Assembly: GCF_019748365.1 (NCBI RefSeq) | Contig: NZ_JAIEPN010000003.1 | Location: forward strand, 1-64,000 | Length of the DNA: 64,000 nt | Source: Novosphingobium sp. | GTDB taxonomy: Bacteria; Pseudomonadota; Alphaproteobacteria; Sphingomonadales; Sphingomonadaceae | Direction: 5' to 3' | Shown here: in pieces, positions 46,463 to 54,873 of the stretch | Numbering within the stretch: position 1 is the first letter of the stretch | How the letters are laid out: each line of letters starts with the position of its first letter | Program-made: the position numbers and the translations under genes | The notes under the pieces: model-generated | Database searches by the model: none | Told to the model about the DNA's origin: nothing | The model's input: only the letters and a program-made list of their open reading frames with translations

Positions 46463-47203
46463 TTAGGCACCCCCGGCGCTACGGGCAATAGCCTCTGCGT
46501 ACGCCGCCAATATCGGCATTCCGGCGAGCATCTGGATCAGCGTGTGCACCGCAATCACGAGGCCCATGCCGACCAGCGTTGCCGGGTGAACACGGCCGAG
46601 CACCTTGCTGTCGTGACGGGCCATGATCCCGAGGAAGCCGACCTGAAAAGCAGCCTCCAGCCAGGCGCCGCCGGTCTGACCAAGCAGCGGCATCGGCAGG
46701 AGGCGCCCAAGTGCCGGCTCCATGAGGATGACGGTTGCCGCGATCATCAGTCGCCGGTGCCACTGCGTCTGCCGGCGCATGGCGATTGCGGCCGCGACCA
46801 TGAGGGCGAAAACAGCCACCTCGACATGCGTGAGCGCCAGAAAATAGGGATTCGTGAAGAACGGCGGAACCCGGTGCGCAGCCAGGGCCATGCGGCCAGC
46901 CAAGGTGCCGAGCCCCACGATCGCGAGGACGAGCGCAAGACTGGCCCAGCCCAGCCGGCGATGGGCAGCAAGGTTGCCACTCCCTGCAAGGCTGTTCTGG
47001 GTAACGAGCGTCCCGAGCCAGCCGAGCATGGCAACGCCGTGGGCATGGATATAGAGCGGGGTCTGGACCGGATTAACGAAGCCGCGCAACGCCCATTGCA
47101 GAAAGCCGAACACGATCAGTCCGGCGAGTACTTGTGCCAGACGCGTGAAAAACCGCTGATCCGAAAGATAGGAAGCGTTCGGTTGCACCGCCGCGAAGTC
47201 CAT
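46463..47203 (-). CDS. His-containing multi-pass membrane protein
   Basis: The 246-residue protein has about seven predicted spanning segments and several His residues near segment ends: YIHAHG, GNLAAHRRLGW, LTHVEV, QWHRRLM and GRVHPATLVG. The spacing recalls small cytochrome-like or DUF420/DUF2306-type membrane proteins that hold haem or copper. I do not recognise a specific family. It stands 57 bases upstream of nadA on the same strand and may be co-transcribed with it. Confidence 0.6.
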   Translation of the reverse strand: MDFAAVQPNASYLSDQRFFTRLAQVLAGLIVFGFLQWALRGFVNPVQTPLYIHAHGVAMLGWLGTLVTQNSLAGSGNLAAHRRLGWASLALVLAIVGLGTLAGRMALAAHRVPPFFTNPYFLALTHVEVAVFALMVAAAIAMRRQTQWHRRLMIAATVILMEPALGRLLPMPLLGQTGGAWLEAAFQVGFLGIMARHDSKVLGRVHPATLVGMGLVIAVHTLIQMLAGMPILAAYAEAIARSAGGA

Positions 47204-47268
47204 CGTCCCATTCCCCGTGTTCGTCCCCCGGCTTTGCCGTCCGGGCGAAACAATCCCCGATCGGCAGG

Positions 47269-47940
47269 CTATGGCTTTGAGGGCTCTCCATCAATCGAAA
47301 CCGACAGATTGACGTCGCCAAATCCAGCTACTTGCAGCGGGATGGCAAGGTTCTGTCGGATGGCGTCTTTCGCCGCCGAGCGTGCCAGCCCCAGAAGGAC
47401 GGGGTTGGCTGCCTGCTCCACAGCGAGCCGCTCTGCCAGCTTCGTGTTGTCACGCGTCAGCTTGTCCTGCGCGGCCCGTGTGATCCACATGCCTTCGCGC
47501 AGATATTGCGCGCGTGCTTCATCAAGGTTCGGTCGGGTGACCTCTAGCGCAGGCAAGCGCACGGTCAGTGTCTTGCTTGTTGCGTCCCAGCGCATGCGGT
47601 CTCGGCCAACCTTTCCGAGATCGATGGCATAGTCCACTCGCGCCGGGATGACCGCGACCTGCCGCGCGGTGACGAGGCCGAACAACCGGCTGTCATCGCT
47701 GGCCACGACCGGTGCCAACTCGGCACTGAACACTGTGAGGCGATCCTGCTTGTCGAATGCGACGAGGCTGGTGGCGAGCGGATCCCCGATGGGTGCCGGT
47801 TTCCACATCTGCCACGCCAGCCAGGCGGCAACGGCCGCGGCGCCAAGGAACAGCATCCATGGCAAAACCGCGAGCCGCCCCCGGCCCTGCGCCGCGGGCA
47901 TTGATGGCGCAGGGCGTGGGTTCAGGCGATCAAGGTCCAT
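47269..47940 (-). CDS. DUF4230 domain protein
   Basis: The 223-residue protein has a single N-terminal membrane segment (LAVLPWMLFLGAAAVAAWLA) and a DUF4230 domain facing the periplasm. The domain carries FGLVTARQVAVIPARVDYAI, LTVRLPALEVTRPNLDEARA and REGMWITRAAQDKLTRDN. Function is unknown. Its start overlaps the end of the metallo-hydrolase gene by 19 bases, so the two are probably coupled. Confidence 0.8.
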   Translation of the reverse strand: MDLDRLNPRPAPSMPAAQGRGRLAVLPWMLFLGAAAVAAWLAWQMWKPAPIGDPLATSLVAFDKQDRLTVFSAELAPVVASDDSRLFGLVTARQVAVIPARVDYAIDLGKVGRDRMRWDATSKTLTVRLPALEVTRPNLDEARAQYLREGMWITRAAQDKLTRDNTKLAERLAVEQAANPVLLGLARSAAKDAIRQNLAIPLQVAGFGDVNLSVSIDGEPSKP

Positions 47941-48881
47941 TGCAACTCTGGCGCCTCCGGCCCGCGTGCAATGCGGCCTTGTGTCTCGAGATCGATGAGA
48001 TGCGCCAGCACCGAGCGTCCCGCTGCGCCATTGAGGCGCGGATCAAGCCCCTTGTACATTTGGGCGACCATGTTCGGGATCGTGGAGGGCGCCTCGCCGA
48101 GCAGACGCAGGATCTGCGCTTCACGCTGGCGTCGATGTCCGATCATCCCGCGGACAAGCTGCTGCGGCTTGGTGACCGCCGGACCGTGTGCGGGATAGTA
48201 GACCGTATCCTCGCGGCTTTGCAGCTTTTGCAGCGAGAGCATGTAGGAATTCATGTCCCCGTCCGGTGGCGAAACCACCGTTGTTGACCAGCCCATGACG
48301 TGATCGCCGGTAAACAGCGCACCTGTCTCCAGCAAGGCAAAGCACAAATGATTGCTGGTATGGCCGGGAGTCGACACGGCCTCGAGAGTCCATCCGTCGC
48401 CTGAAATCTGCTCGCCGTCGGCCAGGACACGGTCGGGCTTGTAGAGCGGATCGAACTCGGCATCGGCCCGCACGCCGATGCCGGCGCCGCTGTCGTCAAT
48501 CGCCAGAGCGGCGCAGCCGATGATCGGCGCACCGGTCGCGGCTTGCAGCGGCTGCGCGGCCGGGCTGTGATCGCGGTGTGTGTGCGTGCACATGATCGCG
48601 ACCAGCCGTTGACCCGCAATCGCCTTGATAATGGCATCGACATGGCCTTCGCCATTCGTATCGGCGTGGCCGGCAACGCCGGTGCCGGTCGGGCCCGGAT
48701 CGATCACGGCAACATCTCGGCCGCTGCCCACCAGGTAGGTCTGCGTTCCGTTGAAAGTGTAGGGCGAAGGGTTGGGAGCCAGCACCCGGCGCACTTGCGG
48801 CTCCAGCACAACCGCAAGGCCGGTGTTCCATTCGGAACGATCGGGGATAGAGATGCCCGGTGCAGGATTGGTGGAAGCCAT
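47922..48881 (-). CDS. Metallo-beta-lactamase-fold hydrolase (LACTB2-like)
   Basis: The 319-residue protein has the HxHxDH zinc motif in MCTHTHRDHSP, further zinc ligands near TPGHTSNHL and FTGDHVMGW, and a C-terminal winged-helix-like region (HRRQREAQILRLLGEAPSTI). This layout matches the LACTB2/glyoxalase-II-like branch of hydrolases. The substrate could be thioester or RNA. The gene overlaps DUF4230 downstream. Confidence 0.88.
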   Translation of the reverse strand: MASTNPAPGISIPDRSEWNTGLAVVLEPQVRRVLAPNPSPYTFNGTQTYLVGSGRDVAVIDPGPTGTGVAGHADTNGEGHVDAIIKAIAGQRLVAIMCTHTHRDHSPAAQPLQAATGAPIIGCAALAIDDSGAGIGVRADAEFDPLYKPDRVLADGEQISGDGWTLEAVSTPGHTSNHLCFALLETGALFTGDHVMGWSTTVVSPPDGDMNSYMLSLQKLQSREDTVYYPAHGPAVTKPQQLVRGMIGHRRQREAQILRLLGEAPSTIPNMVAQMYKGLDPRLNGAAGRSVLAHLIDLETQGRIARGPEAPELQWTLIA

Positions 48882-48947
48882 GCGCTGGATATGGGGGCTT
48901 TCATTGAGCGGCGCAACGCTGCGTCGCTTGATCCACTGGGCTCGATG

Positions 48948-49442
48948 TCAGAGTGCGGCCGGGATTGCTGATGCCAACCTTTGCCGCAAGCGCTCGATGG
49001 CGCTTCCCGATGTATCGAGGTCGCCCCGCCACGCACGCTCGAGGCGTTGAATGCGCGCATAGAGGCGCTCGCTATCCTGCACGCAGCGCTGGGCATCAGC
49101 GGGCAGCGCCAGAACCTGCACCGGATCGCTGAGCGGAAAGTTGGCGATCAGGCGGCCGTGCCGGCGAAGCTGCAACTCGCTGAGTTCGCCGGCAAAATAG
49201 GCGCGATGATTGAGCAGCCAAGCCAGACAATGCATGATCCTGGTCGTCGTCCGCAGCGCCTCGCAGCTCACTTGCACATGCGCCAGATCCGCATCGGGGT
49301 CATCATTGGCACCTACCAATGCCCGCTTGTCATGTCCCTGGCGCAACCGGTCGAACACCGCGCGCACTTCCTCGGCAAGGACCAGCGCCTCGGCATACAG
49401 CGCCTCAATGATGCGCGGGTTTAGGTTCGGCATGAGGGCCAT
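48948..49442 (-). CDS. rcdA: RcdA-like DUF1465 protein
   Basis: The 164-residue helical protein belongs to DUF1465, whose studied member, Caulobacter RcdA, is an adaptor. It helps ClpXP degrade CtrA and other cell-cycle proteins. Matching stretches are PRIIEALYAEALVLAEEVRA, CEALRTTTRIMHCLAWLLNH, RAYFAGELSELQLRRHGRL and VQDSERLYARIQRLERAW. ATG 49442 is preferred, with a second ATG at 49433; neither has a strong ribosome-binding site. Whether it acts in cell-cycle proteolysis here is inference from the family. Confidence 0.75.
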   Translation of the reverse strand: MALMPNLNPRIIEALYAEALVLAEEVRAVFDRLRQGHDKRALVGANDDPDADLAHVQVSCEALRTTTRIMHCLAWLLNHRAYFAGELSELQLRRHGRLIANFPLSDPVQVLALPADAQRCVQDSERLYARIQRLERAWRGDLDTSGSAIERLRQRLASAIPAAL

Positions 49443-49580
49443 GGTCAGCGCATAAGCCCATCCTTGTGCCCCACTCAACACATCCCCGGCGGCCCGTTCA
49501 CCACGTTTTGAAACTGTGCCGGAACGATACGCCCAGTGCGATTCGGGCCATGCTGAACGTCGTCAATCAAGAAGCTGTAA

Positions 49581-49787
49581 TCACGCGATAATATCGGGAA
49601 TCAGGTAGTCCTCAAGCAAAGCGATCTGGTCCTTGAGCCTTAACTTCCGCTTCTTGAGCCGGGCAACCTGCAATTGATCATGTGCGCCAGTGCCGGACAG
49701 GGCATCGATTGCCGCATCGAGGTCGCGATGTTCGACCCGCAGCATTTCAAGTCGCTTGCGCATTTCGTCTTCAGTCAACCGCGCCAC
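49581..49787 (-). CDS. DUF465 (YdcH-like) coiled-coil protein
   Basis: A 68-residue charged helical protein with LEMLRVEHRDLDAAIDALS and LKKRKLRLKDQIALLEDYL, the two halves of the DUF465/YdcH helical hairpin. Function is unknown. The GTG at 49787 has GAGGA too close to serve it, and an in-frame ATG at 49763 would begin just at the conserved part, so the exact start is uncertain. A second DUF465 gene starts 289 bases away on the other strand. Confidence 0.8.
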   Translation of the reverse strand: MARLTEDEMRKRLEMLRVEHRDLDAAIDALSGTGAHDQLQVARLKKRKLRLKDQIALLEDYLIPDIIA

Positions 49788-50076
49788 TCCTCTTCATGCC
49801 TCGCATCGACACCGACGCATCGCGGCTTGCAGCACCATCGCAGGCCTTCACGCGTTAATGCTTTGCTGCAACCGGAATACGCACAAGCGCATGCTTTGGA
49901 CATCCCGACGCAGACAGACTTGCAAGATACGGTGATTGTGGGAGCATGACAACGCGCCCGCTCGGACGAGTCGTGGCCGACACGTCCATGCCGGCGCAAA
50001 ACTTCGGCCCAGATGCTCCGGTAGCGATCCTGCCGCCGGTGCGGGTTGAGGCTGGTGTCCTTGAGGAGGTTACCGC

Positions 50077-50244
50077 ATGGAACTGTCGCATATCAGCGCC
50101 CTTGAATCCAAACATGCTGGTCTTGAACGGCGCATAGCCGAGGAACAGGGTCGCCCGTCGCCCAACGACGTGCTGATCAAGGAGTTGAAGCGTCGAAAAC
50201 TGCGAATCAAGGAAGAGCTTGCGCAGGTGCAGCAGGTTCACTGA
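50077..50244 (+). CDS. Second DUF465 protein (55 aa)
   Basis: A 55-codon frame opens with ATG 50077 after the strong ribosome-binding site GAGGAGGT (50063-50070). The product runs MELSHISALESKHAGLERRI, a short linker, then ELKRRKLRIKEELAQVQ. This is the same helical-hairpin pattern as DUF465/YdcH proteins. It is easily missed because it is short. With the opposite-strand DUF465 gene it forms a divergent pair of relatives. Function is unknown. Confidence 0.8.
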   Translation: MELSHISALESKHAGLERRIAEEQGRPSPNDVLIKELKRRKLRIKEELAQVQQVH

Positions 50245-50379
50245 CAACGCCCTTCCCGTAAACTGCGGTTGGCTGGCCGGATCGACCGGCCGGCCTCCCG
50301 CATCCCGAAGTTCCTCTCTGATATGGCGACGGAGCAATCTTCCGGCAGCTATCGCTTCCTGACGGATACGAATTCATAA

Positions 50380-50409
50380 GCGCCACAGGCGCTGCAGTTT
50401 GCAAACTGC
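50380..50409. promoter_or_regulatory. Paired palindromes just upstream of ptsP
   Basis: GCGCC-ACA-GGCGC (50380-50392) abuts the perfect 16-bp palindrome GCAGTTTGCAAACTGC (50394-50409), ending 24 bases before the ptsP start. They could be an operator for a dimeric regulator or stem-loops of the leader or preceding terminator. Both are directly visible; the role is inference. Confidence 0.45.
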
Positions 50410-50433
50410 CCTCTCTGCGCTAGGCCATTCAGT

Positions 50434-52707
50434 ATGATCACTGCCGCCGCCGCTGCCCGCGCGATCCTGACGTCGCTTCACGAGGTCATGGCATCCCGCG
50501 CCGGTGCGCAGGCCAAGCTCAACCAGATTGTCGACATCATCGGTGACAAGCTCAACAGCGAGGTCTGTTCGATCTATCTGTTGCGCGAAGGCATGCTGGA
50601 GCTGTTTGCGACGCGCGGCCTCAATCAGGCAGCGGTCCATGTGACGCGCATGGCGGTGGGCGAAGGCCTTGTCGGCACAATCGCCGCGAACATTGAAACC
50701 CTGAACCTCGCTGAAGCCGCCGCCCACCCGGACTTCGCCTTCTTCCCTGAAACCGGCGAAGAGCGTTTCCATTCCTTTGCCGGCGTGCCGATTGTGCGGC
50801 GTGCGCGGGCAGTCGGCGTGCTGGGCGTCCAGCACGTCGAGCCGCGGCGCTATGAGGAAGTGGAGATCGAGGCGCTTCAGACCGTGGCCATGGTGCTTTC
50901 CGAGCTCATCGCCAATGCCGATCTGATTGATGAGGAAGACGCTTTCGGCGCCGATGCCCACCTCACCGGGCATGAGCGGATTGCGGGTCTTACCTTGGTC
51001 AAAGGGCTCGCCAGCGGTATTGCTGTATTCCACCAACCGCGCGTCACCATCGAACATGTCGTCGCGGAAGACACCGAAGCCGAGCGCCAGCGGGTCTATC
51101 TCGCGTTCGACAAGATGCGCGAGCAGATCGACCGGATGGCCAGCCAGGCCGAGTTCGGCATGGGCGGCGAACATGAGGAGGTTCTCGAGACCTACCGCAT
51201 GTTCGCCTATGACGAAGGGTGGAGTCGGCGGATCAACGAGGCGATTGACTCAGGTCTAACCGCCGAAGCGGCAATCGAGCGGGTGCAGCAGCGGACCCGC
51301 ATGCGGATGCGGCAGATCGACGATCCGCTGCTGGCCGATCGCATGCACGATCTGGAGGATCTTTCAAACCGCCTGTTGCGCATCGTTTCGGGCCAATTGG
51401 GAACAGCCGCCAGCCTCGGCTTGAAGGGCGACGCAATTCTCATTGCGCGCAACCTCGGTCCGGCAGAACTTCTGGAATACGACAGGCGGCGCCTCAAGGG
51501 TGTGATCCTTGAAGAAGGTTCGCTCACAGCCCACGTGGTCATTGTTGCCCGCGCCATGGGTATCCCCGTGGTGGGACGCATCCGCGCGCTCCGGGCCAAG
51601 GTGCGTGAAGGGGACCAGCTGCTGCTGGATGGCGACCAGGGTGTCGTCGATGTGCGGCCAGCGCCTGCGCTCGTCGAGGTCTTCGAGGCGCGGTTTGCGC
51701 GTAATCGGGAACGGCAGGCGCTCTATGCCGCGATGCGCGATGTCGAGCCAGTCTCGGCTGACGGCCAGCGTGTCCGTGTCATGATCAACGCGGGCCTTCG
51801 CGATGACATGCCGATGCTCAATCTGACCGGGGCGGACGGGATTGGTCTGTTCCGCACCGAGTTCCAGTTCCTTGTTTCGGCAACGCTTCCGGCTCGTGAA
51901 CGCCAGACGCGCCTCTATCGCGATGTGCTTGATGCAGCAGGTGACCGGCCGGTCGTGTTCCGCACCGTCGATATCGGCGGCGACAAGGTACTTCCCTATC
52001 TTCGCCACAATGACGGGGAGACCGAGGAAAACCCGGCCATGGGGTGGCGCGCGCTGCGCGTGACGCTGGAACGTGACGGGCTGCTCAAGGTGCAGGCGCG
52101 CGCGCTGCTTGAGGCCGCAGGTGGACGGACGCTCAATGTGGTGTTCCCGATGGTGACCGAGCCTTGGGAATTCGATGCCGCACGTGCTGTTTTCGAGAGT
52201 CAGCTCGCGTTTCTGAAACAACAGAAGAAGCTGCTGCCCGATGCGATTCGCTATGGTGCGATGCTGGAGGTACCCGCGCTTGCGGAATGGCTTGATGTGC
52301 TGGCTCCGCGTCTGTCCTTCCTTTCCATCGGGACCAACGACCTCACCCAGTTCCTCTTTGCCGCTGATCGGGCCAACCCGAAGCTGGCCGAACGCTATGA
52401 CTGGCTTTCGCCCGCGATTCTGCGGTTTCTCCGCCGCGTTGTGCTCGCCGTGGCACCTTCGGGTACGGATCTGACGGTGTGCGGTGAGATGGGCGGCCGC
52501 CGGCTTGAGGCGCTCGCGTTGCTTGGTATCGGCATTACCCGGCTTTCGATCACCCCGGCCGCCGTGGGTCCGATCAAGGAACTTGTCCGCAAGGTGGAGC
52601 TTTCTGCGATTCAGGCAGCGATGGAAGGCTGGCTCGCCCAGCCCCCTTCCGATTTGCGCTCGGAAATAGCCGCTTGGGCCACTGCGCATGGCATAGATTA
52701 CGACTGA
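50434..52707 (+). CDS. ptsP: EI-Ntr phosphoenolpyruvate-protein phosphotransferase
   Basis: The 757-residue cytoplasmic enzyme starts the nitrogen PTS by moving phosphate from PEP to an HPr-like protein. An N-terminal GAF domain (about 1-165, EVCSIYLLREGMLELFATRG) precedes the EI domains. The phosphorylated His367 sits in EEGSLTAHVVIVARAMGIPV, and the TIM-barrel PEP domain shows GIGLFRTEFQFL, MVTEPWEF and LSIGTNDLTQFLFAADR. It lies after two palindromes. ptsN is 21 kb away. The GAF domain may sense a small metabolite such as glutamine or alpha-ketoglutarate, as shown in some relatives. Confidence 0.96.
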   Translation: MITAAAAARAILTSLHEVMASRAGAQAKLNQIVDIIGDKLNSEVCSIYLLREGMLELFATRGLNQAAVHVTRMAVGEGLVGTIAANIETLNLAEAAAHPDFAFFPETGEERFHSFAGVPIVRRARAVGVLGVQHVEPRRYEEVEIEALQTVAMVLSELIANADLIDEEDAFGADAHLTGHERIAGLTLVKGLASGIAVFHQPRVTIEHVVAEDTEAERQRVYLAFDKMREQIDRMASQAEFGMGGEHEEVLETYRMFAYDEGWSRRINEAIDSGLTAEAAIERVQQRTRMRMRQIDDPLLADRMHDLEDLSNRLLRIVSGQLGTAASLGLKGDAILIARNLGPAELLEYDRRRLKGVILEEGSLTAHVVIVARAMGIPVVGRIRALRAKVREGDQLLLDGDQGVVDVRPAPALVEVFEARFARNRERQALYAAMRDVEPVSADGQRVRVMINAGLRDDMPMLNLTGADGIGLFRTEFQFLVSATLPARERQTRLYRDVLDAAGDRPVVFRTVDIGGDKVLPYLRHNDGETEENPAMGWRALRVTLERDGLLKVQARALLEAAGGRTLNVVFPMVTEPWEFDAARAVFESQLAFLKQQKKLLPDAIRYGAMLEVPALAEWLDVLAPRLSFLSIGTNDLTQFLFAADRANPKLAERYDWLSPAILRFLRRVVLAVAPSGTDLTVCGEMGGRRLEALALLGIGITRLSITPAAVGPIKELVRKVELSAIQAAMEGWLAQPPSDLRSEIAAWATAHGIDYD

Positions 52708-52826
52708 CTTCGTCGCACCAAGACGTCAGATCATGCCATTGCGGACTCAAAATCATTGACTTTTCCAGTCAGGACATGCTGCCTCCGTCTGGGCTCGCAA
52801 CCATCCAGAGAATACCCGGAACAACA

Positions 52827-53753
52827 ATGAACAACGGGAGCTACGCCGTGGCCGAGGACGGCGAAAGCAATATGGTCACAGCAGACCAATCGCCTGACCC
52901 GGTTGTTTCCGGTGCGGGAGTCACTCCGCCAGCGGGAGACGACACGAAGGCAAGCGTGTCGATGCGTCTGGCGGCTGCTCGCCTTGCGTTGGGACTGACG
53001 ACAGCCGAGGTTGCGCGGCGTACAAGGGTCACGCTCCGTCATATCGAAGCGCTTGAGGCGGGCGACTACAGCGTGATGCCCGGTCGTCCCTATGCGATCG
53101 GTTTCGCCAAAGCTTATGCGCGCGCTGTCGGGCTGGACGATGGCAAGATTGCCGATGCGGTCCGCTCCGAACTGCAAGGAAGCGCGCCGCGCCCCGAGCC
53201 GCGGGTGCTCAACCAGTTTGAAGTGGGTGATCCCGCAAAGACACCTTCCCGGCTGGTCGGCTGGCTCGCGCTGCTGCTGGTGGGCGCTATTCTTGCCATG
53301 GGCGGTATCTTCTGGCGCAGCTACTACGCGCCGGCCGTCTCGTTGCCATCGCTTGTTCAGTCTCCCGAGCAGTCTCCAACCCTAGCTGCCACGCAGGCGG
53401 TACCTGCACCCCGGCCTGCAAGCCAGAAGCCCCCCGCCAGCGGACCGGTGGTCTTCACAGCGCTTGAGGAAGGCATCTGGGTCAAGTTCTATGATGGGCA
53501 GGGCAAGCAGCTGATGCAGAAGCAGCTCGCCAAAGGCGAAAGCTACACTGTTCCCGACGATGCGATCGGCCCCAGGCTCTGGACCGGCCGGCCCGATGCT
53601 CTCGCGATCACGATCGCAGGGCAGGCCATTCCCCGTCTTGCCGAGGCTGAGAGGGTCATGAAAGACGTACCGGTCGATGCCGTCAGCTTGCGCAGCCGTC
53701 CGGCTGCGCGGGCTGCGGGAGCGACCTCAGGCGCTACAGCTGCGGTTCACTAA
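52827..53753 (+). CDS. RodZ-like helix-turn-helix membrane protein
   Basis: The 308-residue protein has a cytoplasmic helix-turn-helix domain (MRLAAARLALGLTTAEVARR to VTLRHIEALEAGDYSVMP, about residues 50-95). One membrane segment follows (LVGWLALLLVGAILAMGGIF), then a Pro-rich stretch and a DUF4115-like periplasmic beta domain (VFTALEEGIWVKFYDGQGKQ). This is the RodZ layout, which links MreB to the envelope. MreB is not in the window. ATG 52827 has only a weak CGGA site; an in-frame ATG lies 15 codons later. Confidence 0.82.
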   Translation: MNNGSYAVAEDGESNMVTADQSPDPVVSGAGVTPPAGDDTKASVSMRLAAARLALGLTTAEVARRTRVTLRHIEALEAGDYSVMPGRPYAIGFAKAYARAVGLDDGKIADAVRSELQGSAPRPEPRVLNQFEVGDPAKTPSRLVGWLALLLVGAILAMGGIFWRSYYAPAVSLPSLVQSPEQSPTLAATQAVPAPRPASQKPPASGPVVFTALEEGIWVKFYDGQGKQLMQKQLAKGESYTVPDDAIGPRLWTGRPDALAITIAGQAIPRLAEAERVMKDVPVDAVSLRSRPAARAAGATSGATAAVH

Positions 53754-53876
53754 ACGGCCGTTACCAGCGGCCAACTGTGTGAAACCCGGTGGTCCACCAC
53801 GCAAATCTTGCCCAGATGCTTGCGCGCGCCCCTCAAGGCAGCGCATGGAAGGAGCAATGATCCGACGGGAGTGACA

Positions 53877-54869
53877 ATGAAGATCATGTTTGGCTCTGGC
53901 CGTACTCGTTCGGCGATGGCCCTCACCTTGGCCGCCCTTTCGGTAAACTTCGCGCCGATGGCCCTCGTCCCAGTCGCTCGTGCTCAGGCTGCGCCTGAAA
54001 GCACCGATGTTCGGCTGCGGCGAATTGAGGCAGAGCTGCGCGCTGTGCAGCGCAAGGTCTTTCCCGATGGTGCCGGCAAGACGTTTGGACCGGAGATTAC
54101 CCCGCCCGTAACCGGCGCTGCCCCTTCGGCCCCCACGCCAACTGCCGTTACCGACCTTCTCACACGGATGGACGCTGTCGAGGCCCAGTTGCAGCGGTTG
54201 ACCGCAGCCAGCGAAGAAAACCAGAATCACATCGCCAAGCTTGAGGCCCGTCTTGCGACACTCGAAGCGGCTGGTTCTGCTGTGACAGCAACGCCTTCGC
54301 CTGCTGCCGAGCCCGCTTCTGCTGCACCGGCAGCTGCAGCATCGACACCTCCGGCCGAGCCGACCGCGGCTCCCAAGCCTTCGCCAAAGCCCGCGCCTGC
54401 AAAGTCTGAAGCTGCAAAGCCGGATGCGTCGCCTGATCGTGTCGCGGCGGTCATGGCCATCGAAAAGCCTTCTACCGACGACAAGGGTGAGGACGAGTAC
54501 AGCTATGGCTACCGCTTGTGGGAAGCCAAGTTCTTCCCCGAGGCCCAGCAGCAATTGCTGCGGGTGGTTCAGCAATATCCACGTCATTCCCGCATCAGCT
54601 ATGCCCGGAACCTTCTCGGACGGGCCTATCTTGACGATGGCAAGCCAGGCACTGCGGCCCAGTATTTTCTCCAGAACTACCAGGCTGATCGCAAAGGCGA
54701 CCGTGCGGCGGACAGCCTGCTCTATCTCGGCGTTGCGATGAGCCGGCTCAAGGAAGAGAAGCGGGCCTGTGTTGCCTTTGCAGAGTTTCGCCAGACCTAT
54801 CCCACCGAGCTGGCTGGCCGCTTGAAGTCTCAGTACGAGGCTGCAACCAAGCCGGTGGCGTGCAATTGA
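53877..54869 (+). CDS. cpoB: CpoB (YbgF)-like periplasmic TPR protein
   Basis: The 330-residue protein has a signal peptide ending near ARA-QAAP, an N-terminal coiled coil (RLRRIEAELRAVQRKVF), a second coiled coil and an Ala/Pro linker. Three TPR-like repeats at the C-terminus begin at EYSYGYRLWEAKFFPEAQQQ. This is the CpoB/YbgF layout, which links Tol-Pal to peptidoglycan synthesis in E. coli. tol-pal genes are not in view, though cpoB-tilS-ftsH is a usual alphaproteobacterial order. GGGAG before ATG 53877 supports the start. Confidence 0.85.
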   Translation: MKIMFGSGRTRSAMALTLAALSVNFAPMALVPVARAQAAPESTDVRLRRIEAELRAVQRKVFPDGAGKTFGPEITPPVTGAAPSAPTPTAVTDLLTRMDAVEAQLQRLTAASEENQNHIAKLEARLATLEAAGSAVTATPSPAAEPASAAPAAAASTPPAEPTAAPKPSPKPAPAKSEAAKPDASPDRVAAVMAIEKPSTDDKGEDEYSYGYRLWEAKFFPEAQQQLLRVVQQYPRHSRISYARNLLGRAYLDDGKPGTAAQYFLQNYQADRKGDRAADSLLYLGVAMSRLKEEKRACVAFAEFRQTYPTELAGRLKSQYEAATKPVACN

Positions 54870-54873
54870 TAGC

